NCBI RefSeq assembly: GCF_947172395.1
Contig: NC_069100.1
Location: forward strand, 749,001-813,000
Direction: 5' to 3'
Source: Bicyclus anynana
Lineage: Eukaryota > Arthropoda > Insecta > Lepidoptera > Nymphalidae
Length of the DNA stretch: 64,000 nt
The position numbers were made by a program, and so were the translations under genes. Each line of letters starts with the position of its first letter. Position 1 is the stretch's first letter. Shown in pieces: positions 43,647 through 55,146 of this stretch. The notes under the pieces were generated by a model that ran no database searches, had not been told where the DNA came from, and saw only the letters and a list, made by a program, of their open reading frames with translations.

Positions 43647-44274
43647 AGTCGGGTAATAGCGGCACTCAAAAATATGTCTTTCGTTGATAGAGAGAGAGAG
43701 ACAGAGCGAAATACTTCGTGGCGCGAAACCTAGGCCTACAAACACGCGATTTAGATTTGATCACTAATTTCAAAATTATTTAATATTAATGATTAAAAGC
43801 AACTGAAGATAAAATTGAATAATCTTTTAACAAAATCACCGCCAAACTGATAATTAATTTATATTGAAAGATGATGAAGTATCAATCGTTTTTATGAAAA
43901 TCATAATTGAAAAACTATGAATTTTAAGTCTGAACTTTATTATTTTTTGTTTTTAGTAAAAACAATTATCGCAGACGGTGAAGTTAGCGAAATTACATAG
44001 GTACCTAAATAATTAAAAATATACATTAACACTTCTTCGGTAGGAATATTTTTATAAAAACAGGAGCACATTTAAAAGCACATGTGACCTAGCAATGGCA
44101 CTAACAAAGGAAGTTACAATTACCATGAAGCGCAGAATATTATGATACACGCTAGTAATATTAATAATTCTGGCTGTTATGTTAACGAATTAAATATAAC
44201 AATTATTTCAAAATATCATTATCAGCATATTTAAACGGTCCACAAGAGGACAAGGATCTCTGTATATGATAAAA
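43647..44274. other. No gene seen
   Basis: AT-rich; a GA run at 43690-43705. Confidence 0.4.
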
Positions 44275-44654
44275 GTGGACGCCTGCGACTTCGTCCGCGT
44301 AGAATTTAGTTTTTCACAAATCCCTCTGGAACCATGGATTTTTCCGGGATGAAAAGTTTCTAGGCTATTATATATCTTATTACCAAATTTCAGCTAATTC
44401 GATTCAGTAGTCGAGGCGTGAAAGAGTAACAAACATTCATGTCATCAAAATCATCAATTTTTGCAAATATCGGGAAACCATGGATTTTTCCGGAATAAAA
44501 AGTAACCTATGTGTTAATCCAGAGTAAATTCTATTTCCATTCCAAATTTCAACTAAATCGCTTCAGTAGTAACGGCGTTAAAGAGTAACAAACATCCAAA
44601 TAAACATACATCCAAACATCCATACAAACTTTCGCGTTTATAATATTAGTAGGA
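44275..44654 (-). mobile_element. HLE-A, dimeric
   Basis: 'tggacgcctgcgacttcgtc' at the left (CTAG mutated), two monomer blocks ('aaccatggatttttccggga' and 'aaccatggatttttccggaa') joined by 'catgtcatcaaaatcatcaa', then 'ataatattagtagga' before T. Same architecture as 2850-3200 and 55617-56003. Confidence 0.9.
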
Positions 44655-44714
44655 TAATTATATTAGTAGACTATAGACTTTACATGCAGTTACAATACGG
44701 GTACACAGTACACA

Positions 44715-44792
44715 ATCCATAAAAACCCATGATTCCCGAGGGATTTGTGAAAAACTAAATTCCACGCGGACGAAGTCGCGGGCGTCCGCTAG
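44715..44792 (+). mobile_element. HLE-A 3' end
   Basis: 'gattcccgagggatttgtga', 'cgcggacgaagtcgcgggcg', 'tccg' CTAG|T. The hairpin GCGGACG...CGTCCGC is perfect. It lies 60 bp from, and opposite to, the dimer at 44275. Confidence 0.9.
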
Positions 44793-44854
44793 TAATGTAT
44801 AAATAGAAATGGACAAAACTGGATTATTATTTATAATTAAGATTAGTAACAATA

Positions 44855-45000
44855 ACATATTGTTTTGTTGTCGCTACTACACTGTTTAAGTATGAGCACG
44901 GAAGATTGGACTAAGACGCGCAATTTACGCAACGTACAATATACAATCGATACTTTAATACTGTGGTAATGCCTCTAGACTTTGCTTGAAATTTACTTCC
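44855..45000 (+). repeat. Family L scrap
   Basis: 'gtcgctactacactgtttaa', 'agcacggaagattggactaa'. Weakly similar to 42670-42790. Confidence 0.35.
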
Positions 45001-45232
45001 AGAAACAGCTCTATTGGATCAGTAGTACCTACTGTGGTAGTGACGTATCGATTTTGAATCCCAGGTTGGATTATAAATACATTTTTCTTTTTTTCTAGAT
45101 ATTCTCACTATCCTGGAGAAACTAGTGGTGTTATAATCCTGTTCCACAGAGAGCTCATTAAAGCTAAGGTCTTGGGTAACAAAAAATATCTCAAATCTAC
45201 TGCTGTATGCGTGAGAGGGCGTTGCGTTATCG

Positions 45233-45399
45233 ACGTTGCGAGAAAACCTGCATACCTGAGAGAATTCTCAATTCTCTACGTGTTTGAAGTCTGCTAATTC
45301 GCATTTGGCCAGCGTGGTGGACTAAGGCTTAACTCCTCTCATTCTGAGAGGAGACTCGAGTTCAGCAGTGAGCTGAGTATGGGTAGATAATGATGATGA
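45233..45399 (+). repeat. SINE-C, 5' truncated
   Basis: 'gcgagaaaacctgcatacct' to 'gtatgggtagataatgatga'. Confidence 0.9.
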
Positions 45400-45442
45400 C
45401 TAAAGCGCTTGTTAACTAAGCTGTCAAGCAAGTTCTCTCGTC

Positions 45443-45560
45443 AGGGGTTGCCTGGTAGAGATTACTTATAGTAATAAGGCCGCCTTTGCATGCTAAGTTT
45501 AATTTATGTTTTTAATGTTTAAATTTATAATTGTACTTTTGTGTGCAATAAAGTATTTCT
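45443..45560 (+). repeat. Family T (LINE 3' end with AATAAA)
   Basis: 'ttgcctggtagagattactt', 'ataaggccgcctttgcatgc', 'ttttgtgtgcaataaagtat', then a CTT-rich run. Common as a lepidopteran LINE 3' end; the AATAAA lies near its close. Confidence 0.7.
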
Positions 45561-45593
45561 TCTTCATCTTCTTCTTCTAAGCTGATAGAATCC

Positions 45594-45636
45594 CATCCCT
45601 TAAATACGAATATGAAATATCTGTATTTAAGGGATG
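45594..45636. repeat. 14-bp perfect hairpin
   Basis: 'catcccttaaatac' (45594-45607) opposite 'gtatttaagggatg' (45623-45636). Pairing continues inward through 'atat' with one mismatch, leaving a 3-base loop. Confidence 0.9.
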
Positions 45637-45767
45637 ATCCACCAAAACTGTTCCACAGGATGTCAAATTTAAAAAAAAATTTAAAAAAGTTACAAAGCTA
45701 CGCAAAACAAATAAAAAGTAGTTAATAAATTGGACATCGCAAACAGGCGAGGTAGCAGCGATCGAGT

Positions 45768-45855
45768 TCAATCAAATTACTAAATGGAATTTCACGGGAA
45801 AAGTGCCTTTTTTCTGCATCGCGGCTCTGTCGATTTTTTGTTCTTGCACTTTGCC
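45768..45855 (+). repeat. Family U copy 1
   Basis: 'aatcaaattactaaatggaa', 'cgggaaaagtgcc', 'tttctgcatcgc'. Aligns with 50467-50560. Class unknown. Confidence 0.65.
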
Positions 45856-45970
45856 CTGCGGCCAGGAATTGCAGGTCAGAGCGGGTTTCCTATTGCTTAC
45901 AAGCAACAGCGAATAGAGTTGATTTGATGATTTGATGATGATGAAACACAGATGATTTGATGATGATTTT

Positions 45971-46273
45971 TGACGGCCTCCGTGGCGCAGTGGTGTGCGC
46001 AGTGGATTTACTAGACGGAGGTCTTGGGTTCGATCCCCAGCTGGGCCGATTAAGGTTTTCTTAATTTGTTCAGGTCTGGCTGGTGGGAGGCTGCGACCGT
46101 GGCTAGTTACCACCCTACCGACAAAGACATACCGCCAAAGAATCCATAATTACCGAAAGGGGTGTGGATTGTCATCCTCCTCCTAACACGTTAGCCCGCT
46201 TCCATCTTATATTGCATCATCACTTACCATCAGGAGATTGTAATCAAGGGCTAATTTGTAAATAATAAAAAAA
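45971..46273 (+). mobile_element. SINE-B, full length
   Basis: A box TGGCGCAGTGGT (45983-45994), B box GGGTTCGATCCC (46026-46037), body with a ~17-bp deletion in the 'gcgatttagcg' region, tail 'aagggctaatttgtaaataa'. Both promoter boxes are intact. Confidence 0.95.
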
Positions 46274-47367
46274 ATGTTTTTTTTCAGTCATATTTAATGA
46301 ACTAATCACAATCCAACTTTGGTACAGAAGTGAAAAACCACAACTTATATATCAGAGAAACACATCTCCAGGTATGCAAGGCACATGTCCTTCAAAGTGG
46401 TTTTAGAATTTAAACTATCGTCAGTGTTATTCATATTAAATAATAAATAATTTAATATCAAATATAGCTAGGAGATTAAGCCTCATGCCATAATCATCAT
46501 TATCATCCGCTAATGACGTGATATGCGATGCACGTGATAGTGTCGTGGCCCAAGCAAATCTGTAGGTTACGCCATTTTTAAAACGAATTTATTAAGAATT
46601 TAAATAGTTTACGTCCAGCCATGCCTATAATAAAAAAAATATCTTGCTTTAGATATTCCAGTTTCGGAAGAAGAGTAGCCTTCGGTTGTAGTGGTAAATG
46701 CAAACATGCGTTTGTTTATTAGTTACATTATTATCCAATAATGATGATACAGTGCTTCCACTTTCAAGTGGTAACCTTAAAATAAAAGCTGATAAGTCCA
46801 AACGCGCCCTGCCTAACAAGAAGCCGACAATAAACCCAGCCTAGTATTTTCTATTATCACCAACTGTTTTCCAACAGCTATTTTTGATTTATAAAACTGA
46901 GCATTTAGTGTTCAACTTAATGAAAAGTATGCCTATAACATAAGTACAAAATTGTAAAATAAAAATTATAAAATTTATGCAAAATGAATCTACCAAAATA
47001 CTCATAATTGAAAATTTATGTCTCCTCGGACGAATAAAAAAGAACCCTGAAACGGTCATAACCGTGTGGAGTCACCCCCTAAGGGCCGTTTAACAAACAG
47101 AAATTCGTCAGTTTTTGTGTATTTTATAGGGTAGGAAATAATGGATTAAGCAAAATTGATCTCTATTTTATACGATATTAGGTTGAAAGACAAACATTGT
47201 AATAGATACAAAGATAACAAATTAGTAATCACATAGTTGGATTAACTTCGTGTCATGTAATACAAATTAAAGTTTTTTTTACTAACATAAAATAAAATAT
47301 TTACCAAATCGCCAGGAACCCTTCATAATATCTTTCGTATTTTTATTAAAATGTAATATATCAAGCA
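46274..47367. other. No gene seen
   Basis: AT-rich, unique-looking. Confidence 0.45.
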
Positions 47368-47700
47368 ATCGATCTATCAATCAATGTGTTTATTTGCAGA
47401 TACAAGTGTACATTTTATGCAGGTTGATGCAAATGGTAAATGTATCTTGCCTATTTGGCATGCAAATTACTTACTACTTATTATGTGTTTTTAAATTATC
47501 TTAAATAATAATTTAGACATCATTTAAAACTTACTTCTTTACAATTTTATTAGTCATCATCATCATCATCATCAGCCGATAGACGTCCACTGATGGATAT
47601 AGGCCCCTTGCAAGGACTTTCAAGCACAACGCACAAACATTTTATAATTTTATTTATAAACTGTTAGTGTGTACATAATTCTGATTAAATAAAATACCAT
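47368..47700 (+). repeat. Family K copy 2, interrupted
   Basis: 'gtttatttgcagatacaagt', 'ggtaaatgtatcttgcctat', 'ttacaattttattag', then after the insert 'aaacattttataatttt'. Same order as 8497-8745. Confidence 0.8.
47555..47634 (-). mobile_element. LINE-E 3' tail inserted in family K
   Basis: (CAT)n then 'cagccgatagacgtccactg' and 'tataggccccttgcaaggac'. Comparison with the intact K copy at 8.5 kb places this 80-bp insert exactly between 'tattagt' and 'aaacatttt'. Confidence 0.85.
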
Positions 47701-48374
47701 GTCCGTTTCAGGACGCTCAACATAAGAGATAACTTAAAATAATTGCTTTCATTAATTAAATCTAATTAATTATTGAATTTAATTAAAAATCCTCTGTTTC
47801 GAAAAGGTTTGAAGAACATTTTGACAGCAACAACATACAAACTTTTAATATAGTCTGTGGTTTTAAAATCACTACGAAATTCGCTCTGTCATGTTCAAAT
47901 ATCAAACGCGCCTCAGCTGTAACGCGTTACCAAGCGGCTTACCCTCCCATATGAAGTTATCTCTTCAAAAAGTGACATTTCGACAATAGAGCAAATATTA
48001 TTTTGTAATGTCATCTTTTCATGCAATAAATTTGAACCAAACGGTACGATAGCAGTACTGCGCTAATATTAACCACGAAACACAAAAACAATATAAATCA
48101 AAATAAACTTTATGTTATTATATAATAAGGTACAAAATTGGCAGTCACTCGTCTACATTTTAACCAGCACGTTAAATTGTCGACAGTCATTAGAAACCCA
48201 CAATTTTATTACTGGAACAATAAAAAAGTATATTTTTACTGCACCGAGGTGACATCGCCTGTGTTTTGATGACGTCGATTATGTAAACAAGATGGACCAT
48301 TCGCGTGTTAGCTAGTATTTTTTGTATTCGACGGCAGTTTAGCGATCGACGATTATTTATATTTATATAGATTA
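47701..48374. other. No gene seen
   Basis: No supported feature. Confidence 0.4.
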
Positions 48375-48571
48375 CTAGCTGACGCCGCGCGGTTTATGCC
48401 GCGTGGTTCCCGTTCCCCTTAAGAATATGCGGATAATATATAGCCTATAGCCTTCCTCGATAAATGGGCTATCTAACACTGAAATAATTTTTCAAATCGG
48501 ACCAGTAGTTCCTGAGATTGGCGCGTTCAACCAATCAAACAAACTCTTCAGCTTTATAATATTAGTATAGA
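48375..48571 (-). mobile_element. HLE-G, full length
   Basis: CTAGCTGACGCCGCGCGG, 'cctcgataaatgggctatct', 'tcaaatcggaccagtagttc', 'tttataatattagtataga' before T. On the minus strand A|TC...CTAG|T. The best complete HLE-G in the window. Confidence 0.9.
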
Positions 48572-48693
48572 TTATAGATTATTATAGATAAGCCGTTGAC
48601 TGCAATCTCAGCTGACGTTAAGTGACGATATTCTCAGATAGAAACAAGCTTAGGTACTTGGAAGATACAAGTGTTCTATCCATACCTCTGACA

Positions 48694-48862
48694 GTTTTAT
48701 AAGTTAAGTTCTTTGAAGACACTCATGATATTCGGGCGACGGGGGGAAAGACTGCACGGGTGTGAAATCGTACGTGCAGGGAAGTGTGTTTTTCAGTTGT
48801 GGGTTTTTCATTCATCGCTACACGCTACACGAGTGTTACGAATGAAGTTGCCAAGCTATAGC
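48694..48862 (-). mobile_element. MITE-like element X, copy 2
   Basis: Reverse complement of 5881-6019 in outline: 'gcgacggggggaaagactgc', 'gtgtgaaatcgtacgtgcag', 'gttacgaatgaagttgccaa', 'gctata'. About 30 bp longer in the middle ('cagttgtgggtttttcattc'). Confidence 0.75.
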
Positions 48863-48935
48863 GGCGTCGTCTTTTAGAGTAGTAACTAGCCACGGCTGAT
48901 ACTTGATTCCAGACCACTACATTATTTTAGTATAT

Positions 48936-49040
48936 ACCTACTGTATGATATCCACCAGTAAGCACCGGATGACTTTTGTTACATAGAATCTCTATTTCGT
49001 ACATATTAGCATACGTCAAAGATAGTGAATAAGACTGCAG
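48936..49040 (+). repeat. Family M copy in SINE-B2
   Basis: 'cctactgtatgatatccacc', 'agtaagcaccggatgacttt', 'acgtcaaagatagtgaataa'. Confidence 0.65.
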
Positions 49041-49140
49041 AATTAATTTAGAATATATTAATCTTAAACTTAGCCGAGCATGGAATCAAACCCTGGACCT
49101 CTCTGTTGAGAACACAGCATTACTTATTGCGCTAAAATAT

Positions 49141-49548
49141 GGGTTCAACACGTAACTTTCTTTGTACAAGTCGGTTAATAAAATAGGATAAGCTAGAAAT
49201 CGCAAGAGCCAATGAAAATTATCTAAAACGTAGCATCAATATGCTTGTTTTATGAGTCCAAGTCGGGGTGTAATTCACCCTTAATGGCCTTTCTTTGATG
49301 AATATTGCCTATTACAAAGTTGTAATGTTAAAAATGGTGGCCTAACCACCAGATATATCCGCAACCTTGGAAGTGTTTGAACATTGGCGCGTACACTTAA
49401 ATCTTGCGAACGATTTTATCTTACGACTTTGTAATACCCATTAAGTCACTAGTATTTAATTTATGGTCACAAAGAAAAAATACAAAGAAATTATTTTATT
49501 CAAGGACGCATGTTAAGATTTTTTTATATGACGCCTCATCATTATCAT
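49141..49548. other. No gene seen
   Basis: No supported feature; 'acaagtcggttaataaaata' near 49167 echoes the family W terminus. Confidence 0.4.
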
Positions 49549-49873
49549 TTTTTATTCTTTACAAGTTAGCCCTTGACTACAATCTCACCTGTTGGTAAGT
49601 GATGATGCAGTCTAAGATGGAAGCGGGCTAACTTGTTAGGAGGAGGATGAATATCCACACTCCTTTCGGTTTCTACACGACATCGTACCGGAACGCTAAA
49701 TCGCTTGGGGGTACGTCTTTGTCGGTAAGGTGGTAACTAGCCACGGCCGAAGCCTCCCACCAGCCAGACCTGGACCAATTAAGAAAACCTCAATCGGCCC
49801 AGCCGGGGATCGAACCTAGGACCTCTGTTTTGTAAATTCACCGCGTATACCACTGCGCCACGGAGGCCGTCAA
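49549..49873 (-). mobile_element. SINE-B, full length
   Basis: On the minus strand: 'ggcctccgtggcgcagtggt', B box with one change (GGTTCGATCCCC), 'ccgaggcttcggccg'-type body, tail 'gtaaagaataaaaaatgat'. Confidence 0.95.
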
Positions 49874-49884
49874 AAGGCCTATTT

Positions 49885-49975
49885 TACAGTCAGGGCCACC
49901 TTACTTATGGGAGAAAGGATATGTAGCTGAAATTGCCTAGATCCACCATGTTACAATGCAGGTTGGCGGGATTTG
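49885..49975 (+). repeat. Family Y scrap
   Basis: 'cagtcagggccaccttactt', 'atccaccatgttacaatgca', 'ggttggcggg'. Aligns with 20150-20250. Confidence 0.5.
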
Positions 49976-50466
49976 TGATAATGGAAAATTCTTTAACGCC
50001 CACTATCAAATGATAATGTCTGAAATTGAAACTTAACATGCTCTCTAAGGCATAGGAGGTACACAAGCCTAAGATAGGAGGTACATACCGGTGCATCACC
50101 AATTTCCACTGATACTTTCTAGGAAGAAAGAAAATCTCAGTATTTCATAGCTCAAACAAAGGACCTTCTGATCCAAAGCTACGAGTATTTGGAGATCAGC
50201 GTGACCAGATACACAGACAGACAAAGAAGGTATTTTTATTTTTTATATTAGATCCTGTCCTGGATTTCAATTACGGACTTCACTATTCGCAATTAAACAA
50301 ACTAACAAGGGATACACTTTCATTATACGAATAAACACACACTCATTAATTACTCAATTAAATTAAAAAATAACTTGCATTTATAAAAAATTTCAACGAT
50401 TTAATTAAATCTTACAAACCCTATGAAAGTTGCGTCGAATACAAAACAAAAACTCCCCACGTTAAA

Positions 50467-50560
50467 ATCCAATTAGTAAATGGGATTCCAGTGGGAAAAA
50501 TATGATGAGAGAGTGGCTTTTATCTGCATCACTAAGTTGCGTTCGCCTTTTAGTTGTGTA
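50467..50560 (+). repeat. Family U copy 2
   Basis: 'aatccaattagtaaatggga', 'tggcttttatctgcatcact'. Confidence 0.65.
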
Positions 50561-50705
50561 TGTTCGGGATAATTCGGCAGATGGCATTAGTTGTACTAAA
50601 TAATGTTGACAGATTCTAAAATATTATTAAAATATTAATTCGTGTTTTAGGAATACATTTTTGTGTGAACTTTTTATATGTTTATTAAAGTAAATACCTT
50701 TTGTA

Positions 50706-50964
50706 TTTCTTTTTATTTTTACAAGTGATCCATTGACACAATCTCACCTGATTATAAGTGATGAAAATACGCACCCCTTTCGGTTTCTATACGACATCGT
50801 ACCGGACCACTAAAACGCTTTGCGGTACGTGTTTGCCGGTAAGGTGGTGAACTAACCACGACCAAGGCCTCTCACCAGCCAGACTTGGACCAATTATTTT
50901 TTAATCGGCCCAGCCGGGGATCGAACCCAGGACTCACCGCGCATACCACTACGGAGGCCGTAAA
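50706..50964 (-). repeat. SINE-B, internally deleted
   Basis: 'gtgatccattgacacaatct', 'acgacatcgtaccggaccac', 'agccggggatcgaacccagg', 'taccactacggaggcc'. It lacks the 'cctcctaacaagttagcccg' block and most of the A box. Confidence 0.9.
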
Positions 50965-51084
50965 TCATTCTCTTGTATGTAGACATACAAAAGGATGCTT
51001 AAGCTAATCTCTTTGAACAGCTTTACACTTAAAGTCTACTGTTCACTGAGAAAAAATAGATAATTCATGTCACCTGGATCAAGG

Positions 51085-51175
51085 TGCCAGATGAAAATCA
51101 GTGCTGTATGATAGACTTGCAGCACAATGATGATGATACCTTTTTAAGGTTATGCCCAACATGACAGAGATGTGG
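51085..51175 (+). repeat. Family F scrap
   Basis: 'ccagatgaaaatcagtgctg', 'tgatagacttgcagcacaat', 'aaggttatgcccaacatgac'. Matches the start of the 40-kb copy. Confidence 0.5.
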
Positions 51176-51394
51176 CTGATGCTTCTACTACTTGGGTTTT
51201 AGGTTCGTCATGCCCAAGTGGTTGAGGGGTCAGACATTAAAATTAGTTTAATGCATTGTTTGCTTTCATGTCCACCATCTTACATAGAAAACTGGGCTTT
51301 TTTGGGCATTAACAAAAAGGAACTCATTATATTTTAACGGGTTAATCTTCAAATGAAAGCTACTGGAATCAAGACTTTCATGTCAATACCTATT

Positions 51395-51558
51395 CAATAC
51401 TACTATTATAAAGTGGAAGTGTTTATTTGTTGGTTTCTATGATGGTATGTTTGTTTAAACATGCTAATCTCTGAAACTATCAGTCGTAGAAAACTTTTTC
51501 TACAAGTCTTTTCTTTAATATTCAATGGGTAAGATACGAAGGCACGGGCGTCTGTGAG
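51395..51558 (+). mobile_element. Helitron-like copy, decayed
   Basis: 'ctactattataaagtggaag', 'tggtatgtttgtttaaacat', 'aggcacgggcgtctgtgagt'. Neither end is intact. Confidence 0.45.
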
Positions 51559-54328
51559 TAATAAAATCTGCCTAATTTCATGCAGATTCGTTCAGCCGTT
51601 TAAAAATAATAATTATACCTACATAGATTAGCGAACCTGACGTTTTTATATCACATATTGTTATTTATACGAGTATAGTCATCGATATCGAATATGTCCC
51701 GCTGGAATAAAGCATAGGATGCATTGTACGTAACACTAAAATGCTAAATAAAAGTGTATACTTACTTTCTTTCTATTTTGCTTTCAAGAAATATAGATTT
51801 GCCGTGATTTCCGTCTCGGCTGTAACGTTTCGGAGGCGGGTGTAACAACAGAAACAATGTTGTAACAATATTTGTGTCTCCGGCGCGATTGTTACAATTT
51901 CCCCGCTTGATCCGCCCAGGGTTGGCATCGACACGTTTTCATTTACAATGGTTTATTTTTGTAGGTAAACTAGGTGTTTCTTGTGATTTAATTTTAGTAT
52001 TTTGACTGTTGTTATAAATGTTTCTTGGAGGTCTTAACTAGCAAGCATTCATCATAAGCATTTAGCTTAGGCGAACAAAAAATAGGCTATGGTATGATTG
52101 TTCCATTTTATGAAGAATGTTTGACTTAGATTGTGTGTGTATGTAGTGTAAGGTTCAGGCCAGTGTGGAAGTAAAACGTCGTAGTACACAATAACAAATT
52201 CACTATTTATTCACTTATCTTAACTTAATGGCACATTTTAGTAATCACTGCAAAACCTGAAGACTGAATGCCCGACTCGACCGCAGTCGTAGTACCCCCT
52301 ACCGACCTTTTCCCCCAGTTGGTCGGCCGTGGTTGGTCGACGTCTGCGATTGCTTACTGATTGATCGACATCAATTGACCATCTTTTTATTAAATAAGAA
52401 TCAAAAAGAACACTTTTAAAATTGAAAGTACATATAACTGTTAATTAGTAGACATATAATTCTACGGAAACCTAACAGTAGTAAAGTCACTGCTACGTCT
52501 GTGTGCATGATAGACACATTTCGTTTATTTGCTTGATAATAGTAGATTGTTATACGAGGGGATAAAATGACCCATTATATACGATGTATTTTTAGAGCAC
52601 GAGTCGTAAGGCGAGGACTGCTAAGTAGAAACCGTGTTTATAATGGGTTTAGCCCCACGTGTTACACTATATTTTTCACTACGATTGCGAGAAAATAAAT
52701 TAATTCAGTACAGTATTCAATGTTAAAATTCTTTTTGCAGACGCAGCTCGCAACTCAATAAAAATCAAATACAAATAATTACGCATTCCACAGACAAGAA
52801 CGCTGCATTTCGTTCCAATTTCAAGTTTTTATCAAACAATCAGGGCCTTACATATTATGTAGTCGAACCCACCTATGAAGATTTTATTTACAAATTAAAC
52901 TTTTCGTTTTATAGTAGGCTAGTACTCGTAACAGACAAAAATAAGCAAAATTACTTTAACCTGACTGAAATGCTTGTTTGGCCCCGCTGTGGAGTGGTCC
53001 ATACCAACTTGCGCGTTTATAATATTAGTAAAATGTGCATGTAGCACCTACATAAGAAGCATCGGGCAAATTTGTACCTAAGTCGTATATAACGTGTCGG
53101 CAGCCCTACATAGATTCCGGGCAATATTTTATTTGGCACAACAAGTTCCCGATTGAGTGATTCTATCATTGAAAATGCTGATATTGATAGACATTTGTAC
53201 ATTTTTCATTATTTACTTTATTGTACCAACAATTGCTTGTGTTCATGTGAGTATTTCTTTTATATCGAATTTCTTACGTACCTCTCTCTAGTGGCAATCT
53301 CGTCGAGTTTTGAGGTATCGATAAAATATATCCAATAGTCAGTAACCTCAGCGATACCACTTTACTATACTGAGGAGATAATTCTTAGTTAAAATATATA
53401 AAAGTAGAGGTAACTAGTATTGTTTTTAAAACTTACGATATAATTTTTTATTGGACATTATAATTTTAAGGACAATAGGTAGGCACACCACAGAATTGAT
53501 ATATTATTATGTACATAGTAAATAATATATTTGTAATCAGGCTTGTTTAAAATTTAGATCTATCCACAGATTAGCGCGTACAAACACTACAATTTAAACA
53601 AGAGCGGTTTAAGAATAACTAAAAACGCAAAATCTCACTAAATATATAATTTATCGTTTGGTATAAGTACGGTGGAACACGATAATTATTATTATTAAAG
53701 GAGACAGAAAACGTTTACATACTGCGATAAAAACGCGATAGCAAAACGTTTGTAAAATTATAAGTCACTGAAAAAAAATGCGTAATTCGTGATCTTGTAA
53801 AGCTACGTGCTAGGTATTTTCGTCTCAAATCTACAATATGACGCGTGCGTTTAATCGTAATTCATGCTAAGCCTTAGATTAGACTACGTTAGCATTGTTA
53901 TAAATATTTACGAGTACCTATTTTAATAAATGAACGTCTTTGACCTAATTACAAGTTTGAAAATCGATTATTTTCCGGTCTATATTAGGCACGCCATCTT
54001 CCGTAATAGTGATTAACTTCTTCAAGCCTAATGATACTTTCAATCCCGTAGACAGCACCGCCATCTTTGTTATTTTTAGTAAAACGTAATTTACATAAAC
54101 GTTACTCTATACTAGATGGCGCTTCACTTGCTGGCGATTTGAACATAAATAGAAGTTCAAATAAAAAGTACACGTATTTTTTGGCATATTCTTAATGTAC
54201 TTACATAATAAAATATGAACAAATAAACATAAAATTCAACAAGCAAAAATTATAGTTTTCAGAGAATTATAGGGGTACATCCTTTTAATTCACTGTAAGT
54301 AAACTATTGTGTACAATGACTAAATATA
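51559..54328. other. Longest stretch with almost no recognised feature
   Basis: About 2.8 kb. A scrap of HLE-A 5' end lies at 52994-53033 ('cgcgtttataatattagtaa'). The segment 52155-52330 is GC-richer but unrecognised. Short frames (61 codons) overlap on both strands and are not convincing. Confidence 0.5.
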
Positions 54329-55079
54329 TCTATACTAATATTATAAAGAGGTAAAGTTTGTAAGTTTGTAAGTTTGTAACAATTTTTTGAAATGGGGTAA
54401 TCTTCGGAACTACTGGACCGATTTTAAAAATTCTTTCACCAGTAGAATGCTACGTTATCGGGGAGTGCTATAGGCTATATTTTATATTTCTATCATATAT
54501 AACTACTGAGATATCGCGGGTTTTCTCTTACAGGTCAGACCGAAAAACTTACTTATTCGCATGCGCTGCCTCAACCATTGCGTATAACTGAAATAAATGT
54601 ATGGAGGCTTTTTGAACCTTTAAAAGTTCTACAAAAAAGTCCGCGACACCATATATCTATCTTTTATATTTTAGCAGATATAGTACCTTTAGTACTTTAA
54701 TAAATTATTTAAATTTTAAACTAAGGTTTACGTCATTATTTACACAACTAAACTTAAAACCTTATCAAAATAAATGATTTAATAATCACAAGGATATTAT
54801 AGAGATAAGATTTGCCCTTTACAGTATGTTAATTAGTTATATAGTTTCGGAGATAATACAAAATTTCTGGAAGTCGCAGAAATGCCGCTATATGACGCCC
54901 CGCGGTTTCAATTACGTGGTTCCCGTTTCCGTGTGAATACGAGGACCAAACATAGCCTATGACACTCGCAAATAATGTAGCTTTCTATTGGTAAAAGAAT
55001 TTTCCAAATCGGTCCAGTAGATCCAGAGATTACCCCCGACAACCTTACAAACTTTACCTCTTTATAGTATTAGCATAGA
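54329..55079. mobile_element. Inverted pair of HLE-G elements, 751 bp
   Basis: The left arm (54329 to about 54510) starts A|TC with 'actaatattataaagaggta'. The right arm (54888-55079) ends 'tacctctttatagtattag'. The arms are inverted repeats over about 170 bp, including 'ctactggaccgatttt' opposite 'caaatcggtccagtag'. The ~380-bp centre includes a further short HLE-like start at 54792. The unit may be a palindromic composite or two opposed insertions. Confidence 0.8.
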
Positions 55080-55146
55080 AGTCGCTTGGGAAATTATAGT
55101 CTTTTGGTCATTGCACCACGCTCAAAAGGCTGGACCAATTTTGCTG

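Larger units (their letters stand above)
48588..49140 (-). repeat. SINE-B2 broken by two insertions
   Basis: B2 pieces: 48588-48693 ('gttaagtgacgat', 'ccatacctctgacagttt'), 48863-48935 ('gtagtaactagccacggctg') and 49072-49135 (head with 'gaatcaaaccctggacct'). They are collinear on the minus strand and separated by MITE X and family M. Confidence 0.7.

Noticed and set aside
45971..46040. Functional tRNA gene
   Set aside because: A and B boxes are present but no full cloverleaf is formed; the same head recurs with a SINE body in many copies, as do the heads of SINE-C and SINE-D.
45772..46186. Frames of 113 and 63 codons on opposite strands
   Set aside because: Both cross the SINE-B at 45971-46273 and take their length from it.
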